DNA of 64,000 nt from Tetraselmis striata (lineage: Eukaryota > Chlorophyta > Chlorodendrophyceae > Chlorodendrales > Chlorodendraceae). Below the pieces are notes generated by a model that worked only from the letters and a program-made list of their open reading frames with translations, was not told where the DNA came from and did not search any database. The first letter of the stretch is position 1. Every line of letters begins with the position of its first letter. The stretch lies in assembly GCA_006384855.1 (NCBI GenBank), contig VCJN01003322.1, forward strand, positions 186,001 to 250,000, given 5' to 3'. This document shows positions 44,101 to 56,141 of this stretch, in pieces. The position numbers were made by a program, and so were the translations under genes.

Positions 44101-47100
44101 TGCGCCTGCTTATACTCCTTCACATACTCGAACTGGCGTGTGAAGGGGAGGAAGACGCTCTTCAGGATCTCATGCGGCTGCATGTCCACCTTCCTGCAGC
44201 GCAAGGGACACATGGCAACGTTGTCATATTGGGGCTGAGGGCATCCATAATGTGCCAGCTATGTCATGCATCGCAGCGACAAGAAATGTCGAGCAGCGCT
44301 GGCGGCACAATCACGTACCACGCTGAATGGCGAGGACGTGTGTGTGATACGCACGATATCACGGATCAAACTGTTGTGGGTGTTGGGCATCGCGGCCACA
44401 CGTACACCTAGATGTGTATATGGATTATTACGGCCAAGCGTATGTGTTATGAAAGCCATGCTATACTGTGCGGGCAGCCATATACATTGCTCCTGCTACA
44501 GGCAGGAGTGCGCACGCGCACCTGTAGGAGATGAAGAACTTGGATGCTGGGACCTCGCGCTCGCCGGAGCCCTCACCGGCCACAGTGAATACGGCGCCGG
44601 CGGCCATCCAGATGGGGTTCAGGTCGGAGATGGGGGACCCGGTGCACACGTTGCCGCCGATGCTGGCGGTGTTGCGGATCTGGGTGCCCGCAAACCAGTG
44701 CAGCTGGTTGATGATGGCATGGCATGTGGACGTTTGGTGGGCTGGCCTGCAGTGGACAGAGCAAGTTTGACATTACGCCATATCATCAGAATGGAGACAC
44801 TCCAGCGTACTTTTCGACATTGAGGACAGCAGCAGGGATACACACAGAGACGATACTTTTCAATGGAATGTGTTGACACACCTTGTGGCGATGAGGTGCT
44901 TGCAGGTGTCCATCAGGTTGGATAGTGTAGTCGAGGCACCAAAGGTGACGCCGTCCTCAGAGAAGGCCACTTCGTTCAGCTCCGGCACGTGGGTGGTGCC
45001 CACGAGCACCGGGTACTTCATTGCCTTGAACTTCATCTCGATGCCCACCTCGGTGTTGCCCACAATCAGCTTGGCGTCGTTATGCTTGGCCTTGATGGTC
45101 AGCAGGGACAGGAGGGACACCGGCCGCATCCAGGTGGCATTTGGCCCTGAAAAAGCACATCAGCGGAAGCAGTGCTCAGATACTTGCATGGCTGCGGCAT
45201 CCTGTTCAAGCACAAGGGGAATGCTGGCGGCGCTGCCTACCTGGGATTACGAGCTCGGCCTGCGGGCGCTTCTTCAGCTCGCCCGGGAAGATGGGCTCGC
45301 CCTTGGCTTGCCCCAGCTTTGCAGTGCGCATCCTGTTGGAGGGCGCCTTCACGTCCGAGGGGCCGTCTGACTTTGAGGCACCGCAGTCGCACGGGCGGCC
45401 GGTGGAGGGGCAGATCTGGTCCATTCCAGGGTTTCCACGCATCAGGGGGGCGACAACAGGTGGAACTGGCTGCGCAATGCCATGCTGCATGTGCACAAGT
45501 TGGTGGGCAATGGCGCTCGAGCTGATTTTTCAATGCATGGAAGCAACAATACCAGAATACTGGAAATCTGCATACAGATCATGCATGGATATGCAATGCA
45601 AAACACAGAGTTGAAGACGTGCGTGTCTTGTAAATAGATAGAGTAGATCGATGCGAACGCACTGACGGAAAGCAATTAGTGTATGTAATTGGGTTTGCTC
45701 AAGTCTCCATTCGTAGATACACCGGTTGGTTTCTCTTTCGACACAGGTGGAGGACTCGGCCCATCGACACCATTCCTTCCTGTCACAGTATATGTCGTAC
45801 CTTGCCGTTACCATCCCCATTGGCAGCACCGCTGCCGTTGGCCACGCCATTGCCGTTGGCATCCCCATTGGGTGTGCCACCGCTGGCTGCCGCGATGGCC
45901 TCCTCGGTGTACGCCTTGGCATCTGTCTTTGCAAACACACGGAACGCATCCAGGATGGGGCGGTAACCGGTGCAGCGGCTGCCCGGTGTCGCAACAGGTG
46001 TCAGCACGGAATCCTGGCGGGGCTGTGCACGATGAGGGAAGGGGGGGTATCGAAATGACTGGGGTTAAGAAGAAAGGGGGGGCACCAGAGGTTTCCACCC
46101 AGGCTGGCCTCAATGTCCGCCTCGGTGATTGGCTTGCCTTCCTGGCCATGAGAGCGGAGCAGCGCATACATGGACATGACAAAGCCGGGGGTGCAGAAAC
46201 CGCACTGGGAGCCGTGCGCCTTCGCGAGGCGCTCCTGGACGGGATGCAGTCCATCGCGCGGGTTCCCGATTCCTGATTGTGGGATTGAACAGGGGAAAGG
46301 GGAGGGCGGGGGTATGGAGGCATGTGTGAGGCTCCGGCATCATGGCGTCTTTGCTCCTGGAGGTGCATCCTTTGCTGGGGTGCCAACACGCTTCCCGCCC
46401 TTCCGAGTGTGCCGCAATGCCTACTGCTGCCCCGGCAGGCAGTCCCCAGACAATCCAGCCGCCTTGCTGGCGTCTGCGCACTAATGTAACGTTGGCAGCA
46501 AATCCCAATATTGGGACAGCGATACCTGATCTTCAATTCTGGGATGTACTTGTGAGTGCAAAATCTATAATGCAGCTTAATAAAAGGGTAGGGTAGCTTC
46601 CTTCCAAACAGCATCCTCGTCAGTGTACGGATGCCCATACATACACTCGTGCTGCGCAAATGTAAGCACATCCAGAGCCCCCACACAAAACGTCCCCATT
46701 ACTCGCCGGGAACTAGGGCAACCAGGCGGCCTCACCTTCCACTGTCACCACGTGGCAGCCCTCCACAGAGTATATTGGTGCCAGGCACGCATTCACCGCG
46801 CGGTGCACAATCTTCCCGCCCTGCCAGCTGGACACCATGACCGTGCACGCGCCGCATCCTCCCTCGCCGCAGCCTAGCTTGGTGCCAGTCAGTCCCGTCT
46901 CTGCACACAAAACGGCACGCGGCATCATCGTCAGCATTATCGTCAAGCAGAATGGGCCGCCGCATGGGAGCATGTGCTTGGCTTTCAGCGGTCGGACATA
47001 AGGGGAGAGTGGCCAGCTAAGCCAAGCAAGCTAGGCAGGCAAAACTAACTGGATAACTGGTCGGACATAGAGCAGGAAAACGCGCCGAAATACACGGACA

Positions 47101-48066
47101 GCCTTTTGCCACACGCCCGCACTCGCTTACGCCGCGACTACAGGAAACGGCTTCCCTGAAGTTGAGCAGGACCAGCAGGCCGGCCTGTGCATGATGACAA
47201 ACCACCACTGTCTGCTAGGTGGTGGACGTGCAGCAAGGGCGCGTCCGGGGATACGTTCGATACACTGTGATCGGTAGCCATCCGGCCGCCGGCGCGTATA
47301 ACCACATCATAGACTGCTCGTGGCTCGTTGAAACGCTCACCGATGTTGCGCAAGTCGCCCGGCGCTCGGTATTCGCTGTCATCAGCACGTCATGAGGCGC
47401 AAAGGGGTGTCGACAAGAGAAAGATGCGAGTACGGCTAGCTAGAGAGGGAGGGGGGGTGGGGGTGGGGGGGGGGGGGGGGGGGGGGGGGGGCGGGAGGGG
47501 GGATTGTTATCGTGGTGCTCGCTGTGCACGGTAGTCGGCAGGGCGGTACCTTGCGGCGCACGTGTCTAGTTACATCCAGGTACATCCAGGTACGTCAGCG
47601 GCCCGTCATGCAAGTGCGGGTTCCGAAAGCAGCGGAAGTCGCTACCGGGTATCCGGCGTTTCGGAGGTACACCGAATAAATACGAGCAGTGTACGGAATT
47701 AGGGGCCGCGCCACGACTGTGGTCACCGCGCAGCAAGCAACCTGATACTGTCAATGCGGCCACCATCCGGCCTACTGGCGATGCGCGTCGTTACTGGCCG
47801 CGACGAAAGCGATGTGCCACAAGGACTAAGTGTCGGGGTGGATGCGCTGCCCAAGCCGGGGGTGAGTGACCCGCACTCGACGTCATCGGGGGGGGCGGTA
47901 TTGAGAACCCTCAAGTGTCGGCGCAGCCCATCCCTAGCGGGCCGTGCGTGCACATACCTCGAAGGTACTGAAGCAACGTCTTCTCCGCGCAAGCGGGTGG
48001 CAGCACCCGCCGTACGCCGTTAACATACGTGATGGCATCGCCAGAAATATCGCTGGTGCCAACCAT
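38188..48066 (-). CDS. XDH: Xanthine dehydrogenase, 17 exons
   Basis: Exons: 47958-48066, 46736-46900, 46086-46272, 45801-45978, 45241-45469, 44882-45146, 44522-44746, 44025-44193, 43660-43905, 43062-43349, 42620-42799, 42428-42511, 41743-42156, 41371-41583, 40498-40956, 39278-39661, 38188-38583. All are GT-AG and in phase, 1396 residues. Residues 1-175 hold two [2Fe-2S] clusters ([18 protein letters not shown] with NLCRCTGYRP). Residues 290-590 are the FAD domain ([18 protein letters not shown]). Residues 600-1396 are the molybdopterin domain, with the family's catalytic positions kept: Glu in QEHFYLEPH, Arg in AFRGFGGPQ, Glu in VGEPPFH. The Arg and Glu pair marks xanthine dehydrogenase over aldehyde oxidase. 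It oxidises hypoxanthine and xanthine to urate in the cytosol with NAD+. Exon 5 may begin at 45487 instead. A Gly/Asn/Ala-rich insert ends exon 4. The start could be upstream at 48147. Confidence 0.95.
43641..43657. repeat. Poly-C (sense) directly behind the XDH intron 9 donor
   Basis: On the minus strand the donor reads GAG, then GTG, and the C run of about 16-17 begins at the next base. The run is inside intron 43350-43659. Confidence 0.85.
44001..44022. repeat. Poly-C (sense) directly behind the XDH intron 8 donor
   Basis: The minus-strand donor reads AAG, then GT, and 22 consecutive C follow at once. The whole run is inside intron 43906-44024. Intron 3 has a shorter version, GTG followed by seven C. 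Confidence 0.85.
47457..47491. repeat. G-rich run in XDH intron 1
   Basis: Intron 1 (46901-47957) is the longest in the gene at 1057 bp. It contains this nearly pure G run (poly-C in the transcript). Introns 14 (41083-41104) and 15 (40060-40082) hold similar runs away from the donor. Confidence 0.8.
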
Positions 48067-50303
48067 CTCTGCGGTTGGTGTTGGGAGACGACCGGGAAGC
48101 GTGCTAGTTGTCCCGCAGCCTCGGAGGGCAGTCTCGTGAGGGAGCACGTTTGGTAGCGCACGCCGACGACGTGGAGACCCTGTCGATCACTTGACTGTGG
48201 TATTGCAGGACATCTCATCATCGTCATCACTACGGCCGCGCGCGCGCGCGCGACGACCCGACGAACCGCGCATACATAGCGACCGTGTGTACCCGATACA
48301 TCTATGGTACCTACATGGGGGTCCCTGTACATGTATAGCACACACAGTTGCGTGTACAGAACAGATAAATGTAGATAGATACAACTATACATGTATCCGG
48401 TATACCTCTACCGATATATGTACTGTACATAATCCTTCTACGATAAATGATATAAATCTTATGTCGATTTGTATATATGATGTACACATTTACTACATAA
48501 ATGTCTGGGGAACATGCATACCCTATTTTTTACATCAGTGCTTTTAACAAATAATTCGCACTACTGAATAAGCAATACGAAAAGCATGTCAGCAAGAGAG
48601 AGATATATAAGCATGAAACCAAGGATCAAGCAGAAGGCAAGGGAGCCATGAGCCAAGGAAAAGCCACGGGAGCCAAGAATCCACCAAGTCGCCAAGTCGC
48701 CAAGGAACAAAATAAAGGGTCCAAGGAAATACTGAAAGCCAAAGAACGACCAGAAAAAACCGAAAGGGAAACATGAGACAGCAAATATGGGGACCACCGC
48801 CCAAGGGTGGGCCATCAGCCGCGGCGAGTGCGCTTGCGGCCGACGATGACCCAGTCATAGCATCACATGCTGACGAGCGACGCGACGCATGCGCATGAGC
48901 ACCATATAACATGCCGCACGCGCCGTCGCGACCCTGCCAATAACGTTGTTAAGCGCCCTGCCAAGTTAATGAGCAAAGAGAAACGGCGGCGCCACGCGGA
49001 CAAGCGCTGGCCGATTTTCTGGCCGGTGTCCGTGTGGCTGGCTTTCGCGAGCTCCACTAAGAAAGCCTCCGCGTGGGGGCCCGGGAGCCGAACTCGGAGA
49101 TGGGGAACAAGGGAACAAAACGAAGCATGCCGGCTGCGTTTCGAACACCCTCGTCACACCTCTGGATTATGTAGCGCTCTGCGGCTCGCAATGCAGTCGT
49201 TGATCCGAGCTTGACACGCCGAGGATAGGGGCAATGGTGGTATCGATAGCAACCGTGTTCCCGCTGATACCACCATAGGCAAAAAGCCTAACATCGGCCG
49301 GCCGGCCGTCGCTGCCCTTCAGAAGACGAGAAACAAGCACCAACGAGTCCGTGAAGATCTAGACACGCCTAGGGCGGACTTAACTTCATGGCAAACGTCG
49401 GAAAGGCCGTGTGCCGCCCACTCGTGTGCGGCGTGATCGGAGTCGCCCCTGGAGCAACGTGCCACGTGATCAGCGGACGCGACCTCTCAAGTTGAAGGAG
49501 TGAACTCCACGCCAGCCAGCAGCATCAAAACGGGCCATCATGCCTTGTACCAAGAAGGAGCAAAAAGCACAAGGGCATGGCTCGCCGAGGGAGAGTAGGA
49601 CATGAGCTGCGGGAAGGCCGAACGGGCAGCAGGCGGCAACGCGGAACATGGAATCGTAGTACTCTAGGGAACGCTCACGGACTTCACCAAGGCGGCCCTC
49701 ACTTGGAGGATTAGTCACCAGGAGCGCCGTCGCAGCGCGTAAGAGGCGGCCCCAGAAGCGGTTAGTGTTAGGACCGCTTGCAGGCACATGCGCAACAAGC
49801 TTTGTGAAGCGGACCTATGGATGCGGAGACTCGGGGTCTCATGGACTTTCCGCATGGAATGCACACTAGCCTCCCGGACTGTCTCGTAATTATACTATTT
49901 TGGCCCGTAATCGCGATTTCCCCACGGAATGGGCGTGTATTAATCGCCATATATACAGTGTCTTCGCCACTTTTCTGGTAGGTTCGGTAGTCGCAGTTAC
50001 ATGCCCGGCTCGCCCGCGTTCCGTAATATGCTACCATTAGCATGTTGTGCCATCCCCATAGTACATTGGAACCACATCGCGCCTCGCGTGGCTATCCGTA
50101 ATCGTTTGCTTGGACTTTCGCCACAATGTACGTTATCGCCTCACAAGCTCCGTGACGACGCAACGGCCAACGGTACCTAGGTCTCAAGCCGGCTAAATTG
50201 CGCGGACACATTATACCATGCGCAACAGCCGCCGGAGCGCCAGTGACTAGCCCCTACCAAACCCCGCCGCTGCGAGGCGCCGGCACTGAGTAGTGGTGTG
50301 CCA
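48067..50303. other. Upstream region of XDH and spacer
   Basis: No gene is supported. 48230-48255 is an alternating CG run. 48290-48500 is AT-rich with TATA-like and GTACAT-rich words. 48600-48780 is purine-rich on the plus strand and translates to a Lys-rich frame with stops. 48867-49214 and 49240-49480 have protein-like frames with basic composition, possibly a decayed retroelement ORF, but no domain is recognised. Confidence 0.4.
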
Positions 50304-50530
50304 TATGGGTCGTCGCAACTCCAAGCGCTGTACTCCCGAGGGCAAGGAGAGCTAGACGCATGCCGAGGAAACTTGGGAAGAGGTGAACAAGAAAATGCGA
50401 TGCTGCGTGTGTGGCGCCTCTTTCGCGAAGACTGGGCTCTACGACAAGCATTGGTGGACGGAGGCGTGCGCCAAGCGGCCTCCCGACACTGCCGCGCCTT
50501 CGCAGCCGGTGGTGATGGCGCCCTTGCGGT
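50304..50530 (+). pseudogene. Zinc-finger-like N-terminal fragment
   Basis: From the ATG at 50304 the frame is basic, meets a stop at 50352-50354, then continues with Cys-Cys-Val-Cys-Gly-Ala-Ser-Phe-Ala-Lys-Thr-Gly-Leu, Lys-His and Thr-Glu-Ala-Cys, spacing that resembles a C2HC/C2H2 finger. It may be the DNA-binding start of the transposon protein. Confidence 0.3.
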
Positions 50531-51219
50531 AGCTGTTGCACCGTACGTCCGTCACGCCTTTGCTCCGTCGGGACCCGGTCAGACCGAAACGCTGGCCGAG
50601 GCGGGTTCATCGATACCGTCCCCGCCGCCATGGCCCCCGCCGCCCTCTCCGCCGCTTTACTCGTCTCCCCGAAACGAATCAGCGAGTCCCGCATAACCCA
50701 ACGGCGGGGAGGGGCGTTCTGACAGTGTCGTCTGATGGTGGCTTGGCAGCAAGCATGGCAGCGCATGAGATGAATGCCGAACTTCACGTGGGCGTTGTCG
50801 TAACCAAGAAGTTTGGGACACGGGGATGCTTTCTCGACCAGGTAGTCCCCCCCCCCCCCCCCCCACCCACCCTCACCCCCGCCACGGCAGGGGGGGGACA
50901 ATACCATGCAGCGTGGAAGGAGGAGAGGCGTGGGCGACAAGAAGGAAGGCCGGAAGTTGCAACCGTAATCCCTAGGGTTCCCACATCGGTTGGATAAAGC
51001 AGGTCCTAAAAGCAACTCGGCTTGGGCAGTGGAGAGCACCAAGTCAGCACGCTGTAAATCAATTTCAATTTCCACCCCCCCCCCCCCCGCCCGCGTTGCC
51101 CTCCTTGACGTCCCGCTACACCTGCCATACGCCCACCGCCGCCATGTGATAGCCACCCGTGTGTATCATCCAACATCTAGGTCGTCAGTTGGAAATGGGA
51201 TAACGAGGACGCAGCCTCG

Positions 51220-51441
51220 GTGGATAGGGAGCTGGGGATGAAGGTGATTTACGACGACGGCGACTCGGAAGAGCTAACCGAGTCGGAGATACAACCGCTA
51301 TATATGACGACAGAGCAGCTGAGCGATTTCGCTCGCAGGTTGCCTCAAGGCGCCATTGACGACCTACCGGCGGTGCGCCCCTTGCGCACCCAGCGACGGT
51401 GTCTTCGGGAGGTGCTTGCCCGCATTTTTTTTGCCCCATAG
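51220..51441 (+). pseudogene. Tudor/chromo-like acidic fragment
   Basis: The 73-codon frame includes Tyr-Asp-Asp-Gly-Asp-Ser-Glu-Glu-Leu-Thr-Glu, a motif common to Tudor-like small barrels (YDDGD..E.L), which are frequent in algal transposon proteins. It ends at a stop before the TNP2-like frame. Confidence 0.3.
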
Positions 51442-51524
51442 TTTAGGTATTGGTAAGAGTATCGCATTGACCACGTGCAAACGATGATATGCTGAAGATG
51501 ACGGTTACACGCGCGTTCGTTTAG

Positions 51525-52326
51525 ATGCTTGCGCGCATGTGCACATGTCAGGAGCTACGAGACGCCGACAGCGACAGCGATGCCGCCGAACTCCCCGACG
51601 CCGACAACGACTCCGATAGCGACGCCGAAGGCATTGTCGCGGGGGTTGTGGAAGGCAGCCCCTCTAACGACAGCCGCAGCGACAGCGACGGCGAAGGAGA
51701 TGCTGCCGCGAGGTATGACTTCAGTAGGGTACCGGGACCAGCAGCGCTCGAGGTACGACGACGGAAAGAGGTGAGTCGGTATCGTGTAGACTCCCCCTCC
51801 CCTCATGTGTGGCGCCTACTAGTCCGTTACTATCACATGTTCCTCCACCTCCTTCGCACCAGATGCCGTCAATTGTACACCGGTGCCGACGCCACCATGA
51901 TGGATGCCGCGCTCAATCTTTGCGAGTGGAAGCTGAAGCACAACATAAAGACGGCGGCGTTCGAGAGGCTGTCGAAGCTACTCAAGAGACACATGCTACC
52001 GAAAGACGGGTCAGAGCTTTCCGAGACGTGGTACCAGGTGGAGCAGTCGTGCCTGGACGTCCCGGGCACAAAGCAGTATATCGTTCACTGCTGCCCATGC
52101 GACCAGCATCGGTACGGCCAATCATGGATGGTGATTGGAGCTACGACGACCGCTGCCCTCACTGCAATCGGACGCGCTGGACACCTGAGTCACTGCGCCA
52201 CCTGCGCCCCGCCACGCCTCAACCGCGCAAGTTTTTCTACGACTTCAATGTCTGTGAGGTGATGCGCCCCCCCTTCCGTTTGCCCCCATTCATATATCAG
52301 CAGCATTGTCAGCGCAAAGCTTAATT
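51525..52326 (+). pseudogene. CACTA TNP2-like transposase, N-terminal part
   Basis: After an Asp/Ser-rich acidic stretch (residues 10-65), the frame shows the TNP2 signature in order: Leu-Tyr-x-Gly-Ala then an Ala-Leu-Asn-Leu-x-Glu-Trp-Lys helix, Phe-Glu-Arg-Leu-Ser-Lys-Leu-Leu-Lys, Met-Leu-Pro, a Glu-Thr-Trp-Tyr-Gln-Val block and Cys-Pro-Cys-Asp-Gln. Near 52115 the coding continues in another frame (Trp-Ser-Tyr-Asp-Asp-Arg-Cys-Pro-His-Cys-Asn, then Lys-Phe-Phe-Tyr-Asp-Phe), matching the family's EYxDxxxCPxCG and KxxxYFP blocks. One frameshift therefore separates the parts. The DDE catalytic core expected further downstream is not recognisable. Confidence 0.55.
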
Positions 52327-52860
52327 GAGTTATTGTTGCTGTTGCACGAAACACGATGCAGGTGGCGAACCAATTCTTTTGGGATGAGAATGAGCTCTGC
52401 GCCGAGGCACATGCAGAGAACAATCTATCATGGGTTTTGGAACTCTGAAGCATGCAAGGCCATAGATGCTTCCACCACCGGGCAGTTCTCTCACAAAGAC
52501 AACGGGGTGTATGATTTATATGGAGATGGGGTGGAGCTGCACTGTAGCAAAGCATATTCTTGCTAGATATCTGGCATTAAGTTTGTATCCCACTGATGTT
52601 ATATGGTGCGAGCTATATAAGTCTAATTATAGCAGTTGGGTGGTTTTGACTTGTTGTAGTGCGGTGTGGCCTATTACTACAAGCGTCAAGACATGCCATC
52701 ATCAAATCGGGGGGAGAAGCGCAACGGGAAGGTGTTGATCATCATCCCATGGCCCTTTGCACCAATAAAGACATATATGTGGAGGAGACACTTGAGGCAA
52801 TTGCTAAAACGCAAAGCGCGGAGGGCGCACTGACTGTTCATGATGTGTGTATGGTGGCAG

Positions 52861-52935
52861 TTGTATCCCGTGTATCACATGTATCCGTGTATCCCGTGTA
52901 TCCCGTGTATCCCGTGTGTCCCGTGTATCCCGTGG
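52861..52935 (+). repeat. Minisatellite, GTATCCC-based 10-mer
   Basis: About seven imperfect tandem units of GTGTATCCC(G), such as GTGTATCCCGTGTATCCCGT. Confidence 0.85.
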
Positions 52936-54098
52936 CAGCTGTATATAAGGTGACTGGCTGCGATGGCAAGAAGTCCAGAGCGCGCCGTGACTTGCAGCAT
53001 TAGGTGTGCACCCACTGTCAATCTGAAGTGTGCATGCCGGCCTGCGATTGGTTGCGGCCGGCATACAACACTGACATGCATAATCTGGGATCATTTACTA
53101 CGGATATAATACATTGGCGCCTTCTTTGCTGACATGCATGGACGCTTCAAGGCTATATGAAGCATGGTAGTGGAGTTACATCGTGGCACGGCAGCTCCTA
53201 CCGTCTGCTAAAGAGCACAGAGGGCAGGGACAAGACAAAAGATATGACGGTGCATGCGTTATGTGTCTGCATGCAGATAGCGTATTACTGCTATGGATGA
53301 TGATGATCATGCATGGGCGGGGACGGCTTTGGGTGCAGGCAAGTACTACTTCGGAGCCTGCCGTCCAGACGCATCTTACTGCGATGGCTATACAGACGGC
53401 GTGCACATGGTGGCGATGGGCACAGCGCAGGGAAAGACTGCCGACGATGACTATGAACCCAACATTGCCTACTGCGGGGGTGCCCACCTGCAGATATGCG
53501 GTATCTGGCAGTGGAGGCCGGCGCAAGGCGCATATCGCGTAGACGATAGCCGGAACTTCGGGCATGTCTCCATTTGTGCGTTGGCTGCTGTATATAAGTT
53601 ATGTTGACTTATGGCCGCTGCCGGTAGCACATGCATTACTGCTGGGGGGTAGTCAAGGACTTTTGGGAGTGTGTCGGCACCCGGAAGGTTAGTGATCTTT
53701 TATATCGCCGTTGCTGCCCGCCCGTGGTTCTTGCCGCAAGGGGCGTTGATGATATGTGTGTGCCCCCACAGGGCATGCGGCCCAAGATGAAGAAGATGGA
53801 CATGCGGATATGTCGCTGATCGCCCTGACCAATGGCTTTGGCTGACCAGTCCGGCAGATGTTGCAGTCAGCCCGCACTAGCGGTGTGGTGTGTGTCAACT
53901 GGACATGCGAGGACTTCTTGCACTTCGCGGAGATTGTTGCAGTGCTCGTCCTTGTATGAGGGCCCCTCGCTGCTATTGCTAGGAGTAACACAGTCCAGCT
54001 CCGCTGTAGTGGGGTGTTGTCTACTGAGTACGTGACCAGGAGGGACATTAATGCATGGATATGTTTGACAGCGCAAAGCATCAACACTTGGCAGTCAT

Positions 54099-54388
54099 GT
54101 GGCATATATTATGTTGCAAGGAGCGGTCATCCAGTACCTGAGGGACAGCGAGGAGTGTGACGCTCCTGCTGAGAGTGAGGAGTGCCGGCGTGTCAATGAG
54201 TACATCAAGAAGCAGCGGGAGGAGGGCTTCAAGTTCTTGCTGACCTATGCCCAGATGTGCAGCACGCATGTGCCAGATGAGATGATGAAACTGAACCTGC
54301 ACAATGTGGTCTGCCGAGTCAAAGCCCGGGAGGCGGCCAAGGCCAGCACTGCTCGGGACTCGGAGCTTTGGATGGAGCGTACCGTGCG
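54099..54388 (+). pseudogene. Unidentified coding remnant ending at a C run
   Basis: An open frame rich in Glu, Lys, Arg and Cys (residues 10-90: Glu-Glu-Cys pairs, then Lys-Lys-Gln-Arg-Glu-Glu-Gly-Phe-Lys). It stops being protein-like where ACC is followed by GTGCGC and a C run of about 27 bases (54389-54413), which resembles the donor-plus-poly-C arrangement of real introns in this window. It may be an exon of the CACTA-like gene or of an unrelated gene. Confidence 0.3.
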
Positions 54389-55189
54389 CCCCCCCCCCCC
54401 CCCCCCCCCCCCCCACCCACCCACCGGCCTCTTTCCTCATACGCACTGTGTCTAGGCTGTTGTCATATAAATGCATGCCTTAAGTCATATGCAGATGCGG
54501 GACGTGAAGTGCGTGGCCATAGGCAGTGGCACCACTGACACGGATACGGGCATACGGGCGGCAGTTCTTACTTGAGGCACGCATCAAGTTCCTGAGTGCA
54601 TGGATGGACCCAGACTTCCCTAGCCTGCCTCTGTAGCGGCCATGCTTTGTGGGAGAGTGGGAGGCCGCTGGCGCAACCGATGCGGTGGAAATGTTCGAGG
54701 GCACGGGACCGGGCTGTAGGGGCACCGCCGTGCAGCCAGGCACCTCAGCCGCCCCCGCCACCTGAGCGGCCTGCGCAGAGGCGTTGTATAAGCATTGTCA
54801 AGGAATGGGCTCATTGGAGCCTGCCCCGGCGCAGCCCCGGCCGCGGCGCGCTGGCGCCACGCAGCCCCGACCGCGCTAGCAAAGGAAATGCGGTTTGTGA
54901 AATCTACGGACATCAGTCGATTTCACTCATATCTGCGGTCGAAAATGATTGTTGGTTATGATTAATGAGGTTGTTGCACTGCGATGTCCCGCAGGTACAA
55001 CCTGTGTCACCAGTGCAAGATAGGGGAGGGGGCATCATTCATGGCTACCTCTGCATCGCACACCATGACACACAAGGACGGAAGCGCAGCTGTTGGATAA
55101 TTGCACTCCCCTCCCCCCACGCATGGCTCCAAACTGCCTACATAGTGTTGCCCTGCTGCGGAGTTCTGGTATACACACACATGCAGGTT

Positions 55190-55500
55190 GTGCATGAGAA
55201 GCCCGAGACACGGAGGCATGTGGTGTTAAAGCACAAGACATGGGACGAGCAGCAGTTGGTGCCCACTGATGAGTATGCGAGACAGGCTTGCCGATTTGGA
55301 GCAGCATGACAACCGCATGTATGTTGGAGAAGTGCAGTACTTCCTGGAGGTGACCCACAGCAACCCTTCGGTGCCGGACCTCACCCTCGCTGTGTGCCGA
55401 ATGCACGCAGCTGAGCGCATGGTGATGGGGTCCCCCCCTCGGCACTGGTTTGTGGTAGAGCAAGGCGCCCCTTCGGCCAATCATTCGCAAGAGGCATGAC
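55190..55500 (+). pseudogene. Transposase C-terminal-like fragment
   Basis: Overlapping frames give Val-Leu-Lys-His-Lys-Thr-Trp-Asp followed by Tyr-Val-Gly-Glu-Val-Gln-Tyr-Phe-Leu-Glu-Val-Thr, Leu-Ala-Val-Cys-Arg-Met, and Trp-Phe-Val-Val-Glu. The G.VQYF...L.A.CR order resembles the region after the catalytic domain in CACTA/Plavaka-type transposases, but similarity is weak. Confidence 0.3.
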
Positions 55501-55721
55501 GCTTTCCCTGTTGCGCTGAAGCACATCGAGGAGAAACTGTGATGCTTCTATATGCTAATCCGGACATAGTGACAGACCATCACTTATCCAAGTTTGGCAT
55601 GTTCTCACATGATGTGGGCAATATGTGTGGTGCACATATAACACAATGACCATGCGCTACTAGCTCGCAAACTCGCACGCGCCAGACCGTAGTTGCTCGT
55701 CCCCAACACGCACCCTTCATC

Positions 55722-56106
55722 ATGGCCACCCACGCCAAGCTAATTGCAGGCACCCCCTACGGCAAAGTTGTGAGGCCTGGAGGCATGCCCATACCACTCG
55801 GTGCTCTATGCAGCACGGACCGTATCGTTGAGGACGTGCGGCATGCAATGTTCCGCGGCCATATGCGACCAACAACCATATCCGCGTTCACTTAGAGCAA
55901 CCCCATGGCGAGGACGCGTTTGGCTAAGCCCTCGCGGACATACTGAACAACCGCGCGGAGCGGATGAAGCTTTTTCGACGAAGCCGGGAAGAAGCACCTG
56001 CTTGAGGCAGGTTTTCAAGTGTCCGATGAGGATGTCGTCACGCTGCATTTTACCTCGTGCGTACCCGACGCGACGCGTGCCAAGATCTTGAGCCCAACAC
56101 CCGAGG

Positions 56107-56141
<35 letters not shown>

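Larger units (their letters stand above)
50304..55560 (+). mobile_element. Degenerate CACTA-like (EnSpm) transposon region
   Basis: Fragments in one orientation are compatible with a single CACTA-type element: a zinc-finger-like segment (50304-50530), an acidic YDDGDSEELT segment (51220-51441), a TNP2-like transposase (51525-52326), undetermined coding remnants (54099-54388), and a C-terminal-like segment (55269-55499). No CACTA terminal repeats were identified, so grouping into one element is an inference. 52380-54090 contains only short open stretches plus a minisatellite (52861-52935). Confidence 0.4.

Noticed and set aside
38152..46276. Long plus-strand frames across the XDH locus (for example 38152-38859, 39200-39772, 40420-41043, 41674-42177)
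   Set aside because: They are antisense shadows of XDH exons, long only because the exons are GC-rich. The minus-strand exons match XDH motif by motif.
51771..51862. Possible GT-AG intron in the TNP2-like frame (GTGAGT .. CACCAG)
   Set aside because: The 92-nt segment is not a multiple of three, and removing it would shift the frame out of the conserved TNP2 blocks, which read through without it.
50304..55560. Active CACTA transposon
   Set aside because: No terminal inverted repeats were found, stops and at least one frameshift break the coding sequence, and the catalytic core is not recognisable.
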